A DNA stretch of 64,000 nucleotides, taken from Lysinibacillus odysseyi 34hs-1 = NBRC 100172. Lineage in GTDB: Bacteria > Bacillota > Bacilli > Bacillales_A > Planococcaceae. The stretch covers positions 62,001 through 126,000 of the forward strand of contig NZ_BCVX01000013.1 in assembly GCF_001591965.1 (NCBI RefSeq). The letters run 5' to 3'. This document shows, one piece after another, positions 46,711-58,958 of this stretch. The notes beneath the pieces are model-generated. The model was not told where the DNA came from, ran no database searches, and saw nothing but the letters and a program-made list of their open reading frames with translations. Position 1 is the first letter of the stretch, and every line of letters begins with the position of its first letter. The translations under genes and the position numbers were made by a program.

Positions 46711-49041
46711 TTAAGAGCTAGAGCCCTTCATTCGTTCATTAAACCATTGTTTGAGTTCTGTATAAGTTGCATATAAGAGTTTTTGTTCTAATTCAATTTG
46801 TGCTACACGCATTTTATATGACGGTGCCTCTTCTAACGCACGTTTTGGTGCATTTTCAACAACAGTCGTCAAACCATTCTCTATTTTAACAAATCCGAGC
46901 TCAAAAAACACCTTAGTCATAAACTTAATTACGTCAATATTTAGTCCAATATGTTGCGATAATTGTGAAATATGCATTTTTAAGTTAAATGTCGGACGTT
47001 TCTTTAGGAAAGCGTAATACCAGCTGAAGTGCTGGCGTGTTGGCATACCATTGAAATATTGGGAGTCCGGTGTATAAAAATGGGCATAAATACGCTTGAA
47101 TTGCTTCTTCTGCAGCATCTCTTCCAACAGCATTACATTCGTCGGCATATCCAACAGAACGACAAATGTCTTCAGATTTTCATAATCTTCCCGATTACCG
47201 ATCAGCTTAATAGGCTGTCCAATGATTTTTGAATACTGCTCCACCGTCCTGCCCTGAAAAGCTGCAAAATCAGTTTCCTCCATTGGCAGCTTTGATAACC
47301 AGTTGGCTGTCTGGCTTTTTCCCCGGTAATCGAATAGCTGCCATTCCTCGGCCTGCACATCTTCAATCATAAACTGGGCTTTCTTCTTCCCCTGCCATTC
47401 ATTGATCTGCAGATCACCTGCAAAAGAAACCTCAATGCCGTAAGAAATTTCATTAAATAAGTATCCCTTTCCAAATCCAATAGCATCAATCTTCCCGTAG
47501 GTATCTTCCAGCTCCATTTTCAAGTGATTCTCCTGAGTGCCAATTCGGCGCATGGAGGAGACGGTCATCTTTTCGAGTGCAAATACGGGTTTTGCAAAGT
47601 CTGTTCCAAAAGGACCCAGCTTACGGATTTCTTCAATCGCTTCTACAGATACTTCACTTAAATCTACTGGAACATCAATATACAGCTTTGGTACTAATTG
47701 CTCTTCTGTGAGCACTTGTGTCGCCTGCTGATGCAGACGGCTTCGCAATTCATCCACATATTCCAACGAAAATGTCATACCCGCCGCCATTGGATGCCCG
47801 CCGAAATGCGGAATAATATCCCGGTTTTTCGCAAGCTCGTCATAAAGGTGGAAGCCTTCAATACTCCGGGCAGAACCTTTTGCTGTCTCCTTCTTCGGAT
47901 CCAACGATAAAACAATGGTTGGTTTGTAGTATTCCCCTACAAGACGTGAAGCAACAATTCCGACTACTCCTGGATTCCATCCTTCTTTTGCAACGACAAG
48001 CACAAGGCTGTTTTTGATTGTTTCATCCGATTCAATCATAGCAATTGCTTCTTCTGTAATGGTATTAACAATGTCCTTGCGTTCAGTATTTTTTTCATTC
48101 AGTACATCCGCCAATTGATCAGCCTGCTGCTTGGATTCACTCATTAAAAAGTCTACACCCGGCATCGCTGAACCAAGACGACCGATAGCATTTAACCTTG
48201 GTCCAAAATAAAAACCGATTGTTTCCTCATTAATCTCCCTCTGCTTGGTTCCCGCCGCCTCACAAAGAGCCTTTACCCATGGGCTTGTAGATGTTTTTAA
48301 TGCTTTAATGCCCTGCTTTACTAAATAACGGTTTTCCCCCTTTAAGGGTACTAGGTCGGCAATAGTGCCGATTGCCACGTACTCGAATAGGTGATCAGGT
48401 ACTTCACCATATAGCGCATGTGCAAGCTTGAATGCAACGCCGACACCTGCTAGCTCACCGAACGGATAGTGGCCTTCCGGAACACGCGGATGAAGGATCA
48501 CATCGGCATTTGGCAATGTTTCTCCTGCTTCATGGTGATCTGTCACAATGACATCCATTCCCAGCTCCTTTGCAACTCGGATCGGCTCTACTCCGCTTAT
48601 GCCATTATCGACCGTTATAATAAGCTGTACCCCACTTTCATAGGCCTGCCTAAACAACTCCTCATGTGGTCCATAGCCATGCGTAAAGCGGTTAGGAATC
48701 ATGAAATCGACATCCGCACCTAAATCCAGCAGGACATGTAGCATAACGGTCGTACTTGTAATACCGTCGCTGTCATAATCGCCGTAAACTAGTATTTTCT
48801 CGCCTTTCTCAAGCGCCCGGTTAATCCGCTCGACCGCCTGCTCCATGCCGTGCATTTTAAAAGGGTCATGAAAGTCCGCTTCGTTTATTTTTAATAATGA
48901 TGCTGCATGTTCTTCTGTTGTACACCCCCGGGCAACGAGGATTTTTGCTGCAATTGCAGAAATGCCCAGCGTATTTTGTAACTGCTGAACAAGCTCCTGG
49001 TCAGGGCGCTGGACAATCCATTTTTTCGTTGATTCAATCAT
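46711..49041 (-). CDS. recJ: Single-stranded-DNA-specific exonuclease RecJ
   Basis: 776 residues, DHH/DHHA1 phosphoesterase. Metal motifs include [13 protein letters not shown] near 82, [16 protein letters not shown] near 160 and the DHHA1 [11 protein letters not shown] near 400. A C-terminal region of about 200 residues carries the extra domain seen in Bacillus RecJ. It degrades single-stranded DNA 5'-3' in repair and recombination. AAGGAAGTGAG precedes the ATG. Confidence 0.95.
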   Translation of the reverse strand: MIESTKKWIVQRPDQELVQQLQNTLGISAIAAKILVARGCTTEEHAASLLKINEADFHDPFKMHGMEQAVERINRALEKGEKILVYGDYDSDGITSTTVMLHVLLDLGADVDFMIPNRFTHGYGPHEELFRQAYESGVQLIITVDNGISGVEPIRVAKELGMDVIVTDHHEAGETLPNADVILHPRVPEGHYPFGELAGVGVAFKLAHALYGEVPDHLFEYVAIGTIADLVPLKGENRYLVKQGIKALKTSTSPWVKALCEAAGTKQREINEETIGFYFGPRLNAIGRLGSAMPGVDFLMSESKQQADQLADVLNEKNTERKDIVNTITEEAIAMIESDETIKNSLVLVVAKEGWNPGVVGIVASRLVGEYYKPTIVLSLDPKKETAKGSARSIEGFHLYDELAKNRDIIPHFGGHPMAAGMTFSLEYVDELRSRLHQQATQVLTEEQLVPKLYIDVPVDLSEVSVEAIEEIRKLGPFGTDFAKPVFALEKMTVSSMRRIGTQENHLKMELEDTYGKIDAIGFGKGYLFNEISYGIEVSFAGDLQINEWQGKKKAQFMIEDVQAEEWQLFDYRGKSQTANWLSKLPMEETDFAAFQGRTVEQYSKIIGQPIKLIGNREDYENLKTFVVLLDMPTNVMLLEEMLQKKQFKRIYAHFYTPDSQYFNGMPTRQHFSWYYAFLKKRPTFNLKMHISQLSQHIGLNIDVIKFMTKVFFELGFVKIENGLTTVVENAPKRALEEAPSYKMRVAQIELEQKLLYATYTELKQWFNERMKGSSS

Positions 49042-49159
49042 TCTCTCACTTCCTTATGAAGTCCATTATAACGAGTTTTTCTTTTAAATAGGAAGAATAC
49101 GAATAGATTTCTAGAAGAAGAACTTGTTTCGTGCCTGCTTAAGAAAATCAGCGCATGAA

Positions 49160-49196
49160 AAAAGTGTACCAGAATCACTCCGGTACACTTTTCCTC
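49160..49196 (-). terminator. Terminator of secDF
   Basis: AAAAGTGTACC pairs with GGTACACTTTT; on the minus strand the tail is TTTTTTCATG. Confidence 0.85.
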
Positions 49197-51464
49197 TTAT
49201 ACGACAGGCTCGTCTGAACCCCATTGTTTCTTTTCTTTTTTCATAACCGAAGTCCCTTTTTTCTTCATTTCACGGGACTTTAATGAATACCAAATTTGTG
49301 CCGCGATACAGATAGATGAGTACATCCCCGTTACTAAACCGATTAATAGAGCAATCGAGAAGTTTTGGATGGATGGTGCCCCAAAGGCAATCAAGGCAAC
49401 AACTACAATGATAACCGTTAATACGGTATTAACAGAGCGTCCCATTGTTTGGCGGAGAGACTTATTGACGATCAACGCCAGCTCTTCTTTTGTTGTAATC
49501 TTTTCAGAACGGTCCACATTTTCCCGTATCCGGTCAAACGTTACAATTGTATCATTGATTGAATAACCGACAATTGTCAGTACAGCTGCAATGAATGTGA
49601 TGTCCACCTCTAGCCGCAGCAAACTGAACGCCGCCACGATGAAGAACACGTCGTGCAGTAAGGATACAATGGCTCCTACACCCATACGCCATTCGAAACG
49701 GATGGCTACATAGATAATGATACCGAGCGCAGCAATTGCAAGCGCCTTAATAGCATTTTTCACAAGTTCCTTACCGACTGTCGGCGACACGGTGCTGACG
49801 TTTGGCTCATGTCCGTAGTCTTTCTTGACCTTTGCTTTGAAGTCTGCAATCTCTTTCTGTGTGAAGTCATCTTTATAGCGCATTACAGCTATCTTTTTCT
49901 CCTCTCCGGAGATGATGACATCCTCATTTGCGTAGCCGATAGAGTCTAAATATTCGACAACCTGCCCTTTTGTAAGCGCCTCATCTGATTGAATATCAAC
50001 CCGCGTACCGCTTGAGAAATCAATCCCCAGATTCAGGCGGTAAATACCGATGATTGCTGAACCGACCAGTAAGATTACCAGCGAAAAAGCATAGAACTTT
50101 CTGCGGTTGTGTACAAAGTCTAAACGGTCAAACTTAGTAGAAAGATCCAGCGTCGAAATTCCTTCCTCCGGTTTATGCTGCTTCGATTTTGGAATACCGA
50201 ACCATGCCGAATTATTGAAATAGCCGCTGTTTACAAGTAAGCCTAGTAAAATACGAGAACCCCAAACAGCTGTAACGAATGATAAAATAATTGAAATACT
50301 TAATGTTGTCGCAAACCCTTTAACAGAGCTTGTCCCAAAGAAGAACAGGACGACAGCAGCTAGCAATGTTGTCAGCTGTGCATCGATGATTGCCGACAAT
50401 GACTGCTTTGAGCCCAGCTGGAATGCTTCTTTTACCGTATGGCCGACACGCAGTTCTTCCCGGATACGCTCGGCTGTTAAGATATTAGCATCCACTGCCA
50501 TCCCGATTCCAAGCACAATCGCCGCAATCCCTGGTAATGTCATGACAGCGTTAATGCCATTGAATACGACAAGCACCAAATACGTAAATACCGTCAACGT
50601 GATAATAGAAATAAATCCTGGCAGACGGTAGTACAGCAGCATAAAGATAAAGATAGCGATAACACCGACAATACCGGCAAATACCGTATCGTTTAATGCA
50701 TCTTTACCAAACTGTGCACCTACAGATGTCGAGTACTTTTCTGTTAACTTAACAGGCAGAGAACCTGAGTTAAGAACACTTGCCAGGTTTTTTGTTTCTT
50801 CTACTGTAAAGTTACCTGAAATTTGAACATTTTTTGAATTGATGACTTCATTTACCGTAGCTGCAGATGCAAATTTCGGTTTAGCCTTTGCAGCTTCAGC
50901 CTTATAAGAATCGACGCCTTCTTCAAAATCGAGCCATACAACCAATAAGTTTTCACCTTGTGGCCGTGCTGAAATTTTACGTGTTACTTCCGCAAATTTA
51001 TCGGCATCTTTTAATGTCAAAGTAACGATCGGTTGATTCTGCTGATCAAATGAATCAGTTGCGCCGCCCTCTTTTAAGTCCGTTCCATCTAACAATACAT
51101 TATCATCAACATCACGGAATGTAAGCTCAGCTGTACTTGATAACAGCTCACGTGCAGATGACTGATCATCGAGTCCTGCAAGCTGCACACGGATACGGTC
51201 TTTCCCTTCTACCTGGATGCTTGGCTCACTAACACCAAATGCATTGATCCGGTTTCCTAAAGCCGTCGTTGTATCCGTCAAGACTTTCTGTGTTACCTCT
51301 TGACCTTTAACAAGTGATTCGACTTCGTATAATACTTCGAAGCCGCCCTGTAAATCCAGCCCAAGCTTTACGTCTTCCAGAATTCCTTTTGCCGTCGTGC
51401 TCATACCTGCAAATAGCAATCCAACTACAAGTATAAACGTAATGATACGGTTTGCTAATTTCAT
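49197..51464 (-). CDS. secDF: Fused protein translocase subunit SecDF
   Basis: 755 residues, SecD and SecF in one chain with 12 membrane helices, the usual form in Bacillus. The SecD half has GLDLQGGFEVLYEV near 37, the first extracellular domain and AVDANILTAERIREEL near 340. The SecF half (from about 455) has GIDFSSGTRVDI, YSINDTIVTFDRIREN and the final helices. It uses proton flow to pull exported proteins across. ATG 51464 has GAGGAGG; the longer start lacks a ribosome site. Confidence 0.96.
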   Translation of the reverse strand: MKLANRIITFILVVGLLFAGMSTTAKGILEDVKLGLDLQGGFEVLYEVESLVKGQEVTQKVLTDTTTALGNRINAFGVSEPSIQVEGKDRIRVQLAGLDDQSSARELLSSTAELTFRDVDDNVLLDGTDLKEGGATDSFDQQNQPIVTLTLKDADKFAEVTRKISARPQGENLLVVWLDFEEGVDSYKAEAAKAKPKFASAATVNEVINSKNVQISGNFTVEETKNLASVLNSGSLPVKLTEKYSTSVGAQFGKDALNDTVFAGIVGVIAIFIFMLLYYRLPGFISIITLTVFTYLVLVVFNGINAVMTLPGIAAIVLGIGMAVDANILTAERIREELRVGHTVKEAFQLGSKQSLSAIIDAQLTTLLAAVVLFFFGTSSVKGFATTLSISIILSFVTAVWGSRILLGLLVNSGYFNNSAWFGIPKSKQHKPEEGISTLDLSTKFDRLDFVHNRRKFYAFSLVILLVGSAIIGIYRLNLGIDFSSGTRVDIQSDEALTKGQVVEYLDSIGYANEDVIISGEEKKIAVMRYKDDFTQKEIADFKAKVKKDYGHEPNVSTVSPTVGKELVKNAIKALAIAALGIIIYVAIRFEWRMGVGAIVSLLHDVFFIVAAFSLLRLEVDITFIAAVLTIVGYSINDTIVTFDRIRENVDRSEKITTKEELALIVNKSLRQTMGRSVNTVLTVIIVVVALIAFGAPSIQNFSIALLIGLVTGMYSSICIAAQIWYSLKSREMKKKGTSVMKKEKKQWGSDEPVV

Positions 51465-51503
51465 CTGTAAATCCTCCTCAAAATGTATGCTGACGCACAC
51501 GAG

Positions 51504-51532
51504 AAAGAGCGCAAACAATATGCGCCCTTTCC
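51504..51532 (-). other. Hairpin in the comN-secDF intergenic region
   Basis: GAAAGAGCGCA and TGCGCCCTTTC form a stem around a seven-base loop (one mismatch). No T-run follows on the minus strand (CTCGTG), so it is a leader hairpin or weak terminator. Confidence 0.4.
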
Positions 51533-51724
51533 TTTACTTCTATAGCAGTAGCCACTCGCTGCCAAACTATATTTTTTCCTTACTTCACCTATCCCTATAA
51601 AAGGAAGGGTGGCTTTGGTTATCAGAAAAAAATGTAAAAGAAACGTGCAATAAGCTTATTATGAGTCACACATCGTCCGCTGTCAAATGAACTTCCAACA
51701 GATGACCAAATTTTTACTAGAATT

Positions 51725-52036
51725 CTATTTTACTTTACTCGTTCCTAGTAATTCCTCAAGCTCTTCCATATTAATTTCCACAAGGCCGTCAAAAGATTTC
51801 AGATTACTAACTTGCGTGTAGTTCCATAATTCTGAGGGGGTAATGGAAAAAATGGTGGAAACAATTTCATACAGCGGAAGCTCTTCAATCACTTTTTTCC
51901 GCCATTTTTTTTCAACGCAATACACCCATAACTGTTCCATTGTAATAGCATCATACTCATATAAATGAAACTCCTCTAGCTTGCTCTGCAAAATAATATC
52001 CACTTTGTTATAAAGCGCCTCGTAAGGAACCGTCAT
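51725..52036 (-). CDS. comN: ComN post-transcriptional regulator family
   Basis: 103 residues, small acidic helical protein (YNKVDIILQSKLEEFHLYEYD, EQLWVYCVEKKWRKK, LYEIVSTIFSITPSELWNY) matching ComN/YrzD, which in B. subtilis controls comE mRNA and interacts with DivIVA. It has the same neighbours there (spoVB, secDF). ATG 52036 lies five bases after GGGGTGG; the earlier GTG at 52045 overlaps that ribosome site. Confidence 0.88.
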   Translation of the reverse strand: MTVPYEALYNKVDIILQSKLEEFHLYEYDAITMEQLWVYCVEKKWRKKVIEELPLYEIVSTIFSITPSELWNYTQVSNLKSFDGLVEINMEELEELLGTSKVK

Positions 52037-52132
52037 TTCATCCACCCCTAATCGTTAGTTTTAATGGCAGGTGCAGTTGCATACAAATATTGTATATGAA
52101 ACTTTTAAAAAGAGAAAGGGTTGCGCCAGCTA

Positions 52133-53629
52133 ATGACTTCTTTTGTCAAAGGGACTCTCCTGTTAACGATTGTCATTTTTTTGTCTAAACTATTTGGATT
52201 TGTCTATCGTATGCAATTCATGCGTATTGCAGGGGAAGAGGTTGTAGGGATTTATATGACCGCCTATCCTGCATTCATTTTCTTCATTTCCCTTGTGCAG
52301 CTCGGTCTGCCAATTGCGCTGACGAAAGTGGTAGCAGATTTTTACGCCAAAGGAAAAAAGGTAGAGGCTGCAAGCGTTCTGAAAACATGCATGCGTATCT
52401 CTACCATATCTATCATTATTTTGTTGCCGGTACTGTTCTTTATCACACCAAAAATTGCAGAGATTTTCCTGCAAAGCAGCGGGACACGCTATCCCCTCAT
52501 CATCGCTATTTGTACTGTACCGATTGTTGTTTATGGAGGTATCATCAAGGCTTATTTACTCGGGGCAGGTAAAACATCACCGACTGCCTGGTCTTCTCTC
52601 ATTGAGCAGGCAATCCGGATTGGAGCCATCACATTTGCCCTTCCTTATTTCCTGACGGGTACAAGCACAGTAGATGCCGCCTATGCGATGGGAATGACAG
52701 CTCTCGGTGAGTTAGGGGCGTTTATTTACCTAATTCTTCATTATCAATTTACAAAGCAGCGGAGCGACAAAAAAGTGGGCAGTCATCCTACAGGTCCCTT
52801 ATTCCGAATTGCTTTACCATCAGCAGGCAGTAAATTATTTGGTACATTTACATGGTTTTTAGAACCTATTGTATTTCTTAAAGCACTCACAATTTCCGGT
52901 ATGACAGCTACTGCTGCTACAACATTATATGGTGTCATATCAGGGGTACACATACCGCTTCTTCTATTCCCAGCATTTATTCCAGCAGCTCTTTCCATCA
53001 TCCTTATTCCGGCTGTCAGTGGTGCTGCCGCTGTCCATAATTCACGGCTGCTGAATGAACGAATTATCATCTCATTACGACTTTCATCACTCATCGGATG
53101 CTATGCCGCAACATACTTCCTACTCTATGGTGACTTTCTCGCCAGAGAGCTGTTTCACTTAAAAGATGAGACAGGCTATATGAAAATACTCGCTCCTATC
53201 TTCTACTTCTACTATATACAAAGCCCATTGCTTTCTATTTTGCAGGCGTTAGACAGGGCCCGTATTGCCATGATGAATTCTATCTACGGCGGGCTTGGGA
53301 AGCTTTTACTGATGCTTATCCTTGCTGCTCAGCCGATGCTGCAGCAATTTGGTGCCATTATCGCTATCGGATTCGGTGTGCTGCTTACTTCATTTTTACA
53401 CATTGCTTCCGTACGCAATATGCCAAATATTCACGTAGGGTTCCGTCTATTCGTTGCTTCATATGGCTGCTTTGTTTTAACAAGTGTTATCCAGTCGCAT
53501 ATTTCCTACCATTCGGAAATCTTTAGTATGACTATTACATTTATTTTATTAACTGTCCTGCTTATTTTCACAAAACAGGTAAAACTGACTGATCTTCGTT
53601 ATGTTCGTATGCTATTTGCGCGCTTTTAG
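52133..53629 (+). CDS. spoVB: Stage V sporulation protein B, lipid flippase of the MOP superfamily
   Basis: 498 residues, about 14 membrane helices, polysaccharide-transporter family (GTLLLTIVIFLSKLFGFVYR, YPAFIFFISLVQLGLPIALTKVVADFYAKG). SpoVB is needed for spore cortex formation and is thought to flip lipid-linked peptidoglycan precursor. AAAGGG abuts an in-frame TTG at 52121 and is 12 bases from the ATG at 52133; the latter is preferred. The 3' end overlaps that of the convergent DUF421 gene by 18 bases. Confidence 0.93.
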   Translation: MTSFVKGTLLLTIVIFLSKLFGFVYRMQFMRIAGEEVVGIYMTAYPAFIFFISLVQLGLPIALTKVVADFYAKGKKVEAASVLKTCMRISTISIIILLPVLFFITPKIAEIFLQSSGTRYPLIIAICTVPIVVYGGIIKAYLLGAGKTSPTAWSSLIEQAIRIGAITFALPYFLTGTSTVDAAYAMGMTALGELGAFIYLILHYQFTKQRSDKKVGSHPTGPLFRIALPSAGSKLFGTFTWFLEPIVFLKALTISGMTATAATTLYGVISGVHIPLLLFPAFIPAALSIILIPAVSGAAAVHNSRLLNERIIISLRLSSLIGCYAATYFLLYGDFLARELFHLKDETGYMKILAPIFYFYYIQSPLLSILQALDRARIAMMNSIYGGLGKLLLMLILAAQPMLQQFGAIIAIGFGVLLTSFLHIASVRNMPNIHVGFRLFVASYGCFVLTSVIQSHISYHSEIFSMTITFILLTVLLIFTKQVKLTDLRYVRMLFARF

Positions 53630-54250
53630 CTGATAATGAAGCTTTTCGTTTTCATAACAGCAATAAAAAACCTCATCCATACTATGAATTCCCTCATTAC
53701 GCAGCATATCTTCCAGCCACTTCCGATCCTTGCCGATAAAGGTAAGGTGTTTTTCATCAACATAACCATCCAGTATGAGCGGCAGTATAAAAGGGTCCTT
53801 CCCTTTTTGAAAAACTGAAAGCTTGCCTGACTGCTCTAAAAAAGCATAGGCAATACTTTGGACAGATGTAATTCCTTGTTCACGAAGCTGCTGGAATAAA
53901 TCATCTAGATTATAACGCTGCCTTCGCATTTCTGCTTCTACAATGCGGCCGTCTCTTATTACAATCGTCGGGTCTCCATCAATGGCGTCCCGCATTTTTT
54001 TATTTTTTAGGATGAAGAGCGCGTTTAAATATTGGATGATAAACAGCAAAATAATGGGTACAATAGCCAGCATGAGCGGCTGGTCTAAATTATCGATAGC
54101 CAGCGATGCTACTTCTGCAATCAACACATAAACGGCAAAATCCAGCAGGCTCAGCTCTCCTACTTCCCTTTTGCCCATCAAACGAAAGACGACAAGTACA
54201 ATAATATATAAAATAAAAGTCCTAAAGCTTATTAACCAATAATCTTCCAC
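53612..54250 (-). CDS. DUF421 membrane protein, YrbG/YetF type
   Basis: About 212 residues: three N-terminal membrane helices (FILYIIVLVVFRLMGKREVG, DFAVYVLIAEVASLAI, ILLFIIQYLNALFIL) and a cytoplasmic DUF421 domain (DGDPTIVIRDGRIVEAEMRR, NLDDLFQQLREQGI) that often forms dimers. Related YetF-type proteins have been linked to spore germination and envelope functions; the role here is unknown. No ATG has a good ribosome site; GTG 54250 lies six bases after AAAGGG and is my choice, with TTG 54274 the longest alternative. Confidence 0.8.
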   Translation of the reverse strand: MEDYWLISFRTFILYIIVLVVFRLMGKREVGELSLLDFAVYVLIAEVASLAIDNLDQPLMLAIVPIILLFIIQYLNALFILKNKKMRDAIDGDPTIVIRDGRIVEAEMRRQRYNLDDLFQQLREQGITSVQSIAYAFLEQSGKLSVFQKGKDPFILPLILDGYVDEKHLTFIGKDRKWLEDMLRNEGIHSMDEVFYCCYENEKLHYQLKARK

Positions 54251-54446
54251 ACACAACACCCTTTCTTCATTCAAGTGTAGGCGAACTGTTTACACCTTAT
54301 ACAGAAAAAACAGCAGACCTGCCATCATAGCGTTTTCCTTGTCATAAGGGCGAATAGAGCTCATTTTTTCATTTACCATTTTTAATGAAAAACAGCAGTG
54401 ATTCCCTGAAGAATTGAGGAGTTATTTATTGAAGAGCGCTTTTAAT

Positions 54447-54490
54447 GGAAATAAAAAGGTTGTCCCAAAGCTACGCTTAGGACAACCTTT
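54447..54490 (-). terminator. Terminator of the yajC operon
   Basis: AAAGGTTGTCC pairs perfectly with GGACAACCTTT; the minus-strand tail is TTATTTCC after extra T's. Confidence 0.85.
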
Positions 54491-54495
54491 GTTGT

Positions 54496-54756
54496 TTATT
54501 CTGTAATGACACGGCCAATTGCTTGACGCTCAAATTTTAACGTTGTGTTATTGTCTATTTTCAGATAAACTGCTGCATCTTCAATTTTGTCAACTTCACC
54601 ATGAAGACCGCCGATCGTAACGACTTTATCCCCACGTTTTAAACTATTTTGCATGGCAACTGTTGTTTTTTGTCTCTTTTGTGCCGGACGGATGAGGATG
54701 AACCACATCGCGACAAACATGATAAGAATTGGAGCTAATTGATAAAGTGTCTGCAC
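54496..54756 (-). CDS. yajC: Preprotein translocase subunit YajC
   Basis: 86 residues: one membrane helix (ILIMFVAMWFILIRP) and a small cytoplasmic domain (LKRGDKVVTIGGLHGEVDKI), a partner of SecDF. It starts at GTG 54756 after AAGGGGGA. Last gene of the ruvA-ruvB-queA-tgt-yajC run. Confidence 0.94.
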   Translation of the reverse strand: MQTLYQLAPILIMFVAMWFILIRPAQKRQKTTVAMQNSLKRGDKVVTIGGLHGEVDKIEDAAVYLKIDNNTTLKFERQAIGRVITE

Positions 54757-54880
54757 GTAAATATCCCCCTTTCAAACTTTCTCACTTCATTAGTATAGTA
54801 TAAAATCTCTAAAACCGCTTGGATTTACAAAGAATTTTATAACTTTTTCTCTTATATGAAAGAAATTACTACAAAATCCA

Positions 54881-56077
<1,197 letters not shown>

Positions 56078-56110
56078 CTACTCATTTGAATAAGCTCTTG
56101 CAAAAATGTT

Positions 56111-57154
56111 TTAGCGATTGTTTCGCGGACGAATGTACATGGCATCCCCAAAACTAAAGAAGCGGTACTTTTCTTTTACAGCTTCATTATACGCATGCAG
56201 AATTGTTTCCTTTCCTGCTAATGCACTTACAAGCATCACAAGTGTGGACTTCGGTAAGTGGAAGTTTGTAATCAGGCCGTCAATTGCCTTGTACTCATAG
56301 CCGGGGTAAATAAAAATATTTGTCCAGCCTTGCTCAGCTCGGATTTCCCCATTATATTTACTTGCAATTGTTTCTAATGTACGAGTTGATGTCGTACCGA
56401 CAGAAACCACCTTACCGCCTGACTGCTTTGTACGGTTAATGACCTCTGCCGCCTCTTCTGTCACACTATAAAATTCCGAATGCATATCGTGGTCCTCAAT
56501 CGAGTCTACACTTACTGGACGGAATGTACCAAGCCCAACATGCAGTGTCACAAATACTACGTGAACGCCCTTGTTTTTGATCTGCTCCAAAAGCTCCTGT
56601 GTAAAATGCAGCCCAGCTGTCGGAGCTGCTGCAGAACCTCGCTCCCGTGCATAAACAGTCTGATAGCGGTCCTGGTCTTCGAGCTTCTCGCGGATATATG
56701 GAGGCAGCGGCATTTCACCTAGTTTTTCCAAAATCTCATAGAAAATACCATCGTATGAAAATTTGAACGATCGTCCGCCATGCTCCAGCATGCCAGTACA
56801 TGTCGCCTTCAATAATCCACCACCAAATGTGATGACGGTGCCGATTTTTACACGCTTTGCCGGCTTAACAAGTGTCTCCCACTCGTCATTTCCCGTCTGC
56901 TTCAATAAAAGAAGCTCGATGCCGGCTCCTGTATCTTCCTTTGTCCCCATCAGACGGGCCGGCAATACTTTAGTATCATTTAATACAAGACAGTCCCCAG
57001 CTTGTAATTCGTCTAAAATATGTCCAAACTGATGATGCTCTATTTCCATTGTAAACGGATTGACAACCATCAAGCGGCTCGATGCCCGGTCAAGAAGTGG
57101 TGTTTGAGCAATCAATTCTTCTGGTAAGTGAAAATCAAAATCTTCTACTTTCAT
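56111..57154 (-). CDS. queA: S-adenosylmethionine:tRNA ribosyltransferase-isomerase
   Basis: 347 residues, complete QueA ([18 protein letters not shown] at the N-terminus, [21 protein letters not shown] near 188, [15 protein letters not shown] near 305). It transfers the ribosyl moiety of SAM to preQ1 in tRNA to form epoxyqueuosine. It lies between ruvB and tgt in the same direction. Confidence 0.97.
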   Translation of the reverse strand: MKVEDFDFHLPEELIAQTPLLDRASSRLMVVNPFTMEIEHHQFGHILDELQAGDCLVLNDTKVLPARLMGTKEDTGAGIELLLLKQTGNDEWETLVKPAKRVKIGTVITFGGGLLKATCTGMLEHGGRSFKFSYDGIFYEILEKLGEMPLPPYIREKLEDQDRYQTVYARERGSAAAPTAGLHFTQELLEQIKNKGVHVVFVTLHVGLGTFRPVSVDSIEDHDMHSEFYSVTEEAAEVINRTKQSGGKVVSVGTTSTRTLETIASKYNGEIRAEQGWTNIFIYPGYEYKAIDGLITNFHLPKSTLVMLVSALAGKETILHAYNEAVKEKYRFFSFGDAMYIRPRNNR

Positions 57155-57174
57155 TTTTCGTAACTTCCTATCGT

Positions 57175-58179
57175 TTAATTTTGTTCAGGATATGCGTATC
57201 CGAAATGTTCATACGCCAAATATGTGGCAACACGGCCACGCGGCGTTCTCTGCACGAAGCCGATTTGCAGTAAATACGGCTCGTACACTTCCTCGATCGT
57301 AATCCGCTCCTCACCGATTGAGGCTGAAATTGTATCCAATCCAACTGGTCCACCGGTAAAGCGTTCAATGAGAGCGACCATTAATTTATGGTCGATATGA
57401 TCAAGTCCCCGTGGATCTACCTGCAGCAGTCCCAAAGCCTGGTTTGCTAAATCAAGGGTTATACGTCCATCTCCCAGCACTTGGGCATAGTCCCGTACAC
57501 GCTTAAGAAGGCGATTGGCAATACGGGGTGTACCACGGGAACGCCGTGCCATTTCATATGCAGCTTGCTCGTCTATTTCCACATTAAACAGATGTCCACT
57601 GCGGACAACAATATGAGCAAGGGATGTTTCGTCATAATATTCAAGACGAAGATGCACACCGAAGCGGTCACGCAGCGGAGCCGAAAGAGCACCCACACGT
57701 GTTGTAGCCCCAACGAGTGTAAATGGCGGCAAATCAAGGCGTACCGAACGCGCCTCAGGTCCTTTCCCGATGACAATATCAAGGCAGAAGTCCTCCATCG
57801 CCGGATATAGTACCTCTTCAATGGCACGTGGAAGACGGTGGATTTCATCGATAAATAGCACATCGCCAGGCTCCAAAGAGCTTAAAATGGCTGCTAGATC
57901 ACCCGGTCTTTCGATTGCCGGCCCGCTCGTCATCTTTACGTTTACACCCATTTCATTTGCTATTACTACTGCAAGCGTTGTTTTTCCTAAACCCGGAGGA
58001 CCGTATAATAACACATGATCCAAACTTTCTTCACGCAATTTTGCTGCCTCGATAAAAATCTTTAAATTGTCCTTTACCGTTTGTTGGCCAATATATTGTG
58101 AAAGCTTTTGTGGTCTCAGTGATAATTCAAATTGTTCATCAAATGTGCTCGACTCACTTGATAATAAACGATCCGACAT
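57175..58179 (-). CDS. ruvB: Holliday junction branch migration ATPase RuvB
   Basis: 334 residues. Walker [12 protein letters not shown] near 61, Walker [10 protein letters not shown] near 109, arginine finger and the C-terminal winged helix ([15 protein letters not shown]). With RuvA it moves Holliday junctions. GAGAGGGGG precedes the ATG; the gene follows ruvA by 16 bases. Confidence 0.97.
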   Translation of the reverse strand: MSDRLLSSESSTFDEQFELSLRPQKLSQYIGQQTVKDNLKIFIEAAKLREESLDHVLLYGPPGLGKTTLAVVIANEMGVNVKMTSGPAIERPGDLAAILSSLEPGDVLFIDEIHRLPRAIEEVLYPAMEDFCLDIVIGKGPEARSVRLDLPPFTLVGATTRVGALSAPLRDRFGVHLRLEYYDETSLAHIVVRSGHLFNVEIDEQAAYEMARRSRGTPRIANRLLKRVRDYAQVLGDGRITLDLANQALGLLQVDPRGLDHIDHKLMVALIERFTGGPVGLDTISASIGEERITIEEVYEPYLLQIGFVQRTPRGRVATYLAYEHFGYAYPEQN

Positions 58180-58195
58180 TTTTGGTCCCCCTCTC

Positions 58196-58816
58196 TTACT
58201 TCATTTTTAATAACAATTTTAACGCCTGCTTCATATAGCCATCTGTAGTTGTAAGGGAGTCATCCTCCTCAAGCTGCGGCTTTACTTTCAGGAGCTCTCT
58301 TTCAGAATAGCCAAGTGCCGTTAATGCCAGCATCGCCTCTTCCAGCTCCTGCTTATTCGGATTCACACCAAATAACGGCAGTTCATCTTCTGCACTAGGC
58401 AGCTCCACTACATCCATCAGGGAACCAAGCTTGCCTTTCAAATCAAGGATCATCTGGCGTGCAGTCTTCTTACCGACACCAGGAAATTTCACTAAAAAGG
58501 CCTCATCTTCCATTTCGATCGCCTGAATAACATGTGTCGGCGAGCCGCTCGCCAAAATGGCAAGAGCTCCTTTTGGCCCTATACCAGAGACTTGAATCAA
58601 TTTGCGGAACAGTTCCCGCTGTTCAAGGCTAGTAAAGCCAAACAGTGTATGTGCATCTTCCCGCACATGCATATGTACATAAATTTGCTGAAGCTGGTTA
58701 TTGACCCGAAAAGCATAAGGATTTGGTGTGTATAGCTGATAGCCGACCCCCTGTGCTTCCAATACAATATACTCTGGCGTCACACGTGTAACCTGTCCTT
58801 TTATATAATCGTACAT
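58196..58816 (-). CDS. ruvA: Holliday junction DNA-binding protein RuvA
   Basis: 206 residues. N-terminal OB fold ([20 protein letters not shown]), helix-hairpin-helix pair ([32 protein letters not shown]) and the C-terminal RuvB-contact domain. ATG 58816 has GAGGGGAA; a longer in-frame ORF to 58882 would add 22 residues absent from the family. Confidence 0.96.
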   Translation of the reverse strand: MYDYIKGQVTRVTPEYIVLEAQGVGYQLYTPNPYAFRVNNQLQQIYVHMHVREDAHTLFGFTSLEQRELFRKLIQVSGIGPKGALAILASGSPTHVIQAIEMEDEAFLVKFPGVGKKTARQMILDLKGKLGSLMDVVELPSAEDELPLFGVNPNKQELEEAMLALTALGYSERELLKVKPQLEEDDSLTTTDGYMKQALKLLLKMK

Positions 58817-58958
58817 TTTATTTCCCCTCACATTCAACCTTGATATTATACCATATTGTTCGCTTTTTTCCCCGAACAACATACTTTTTGTTGGAATTTC
58901 CTATCCCTTCATTCCTTTCTTACTCCTTCATAAAAAGAAACCGCCTGGCTACAGGCGG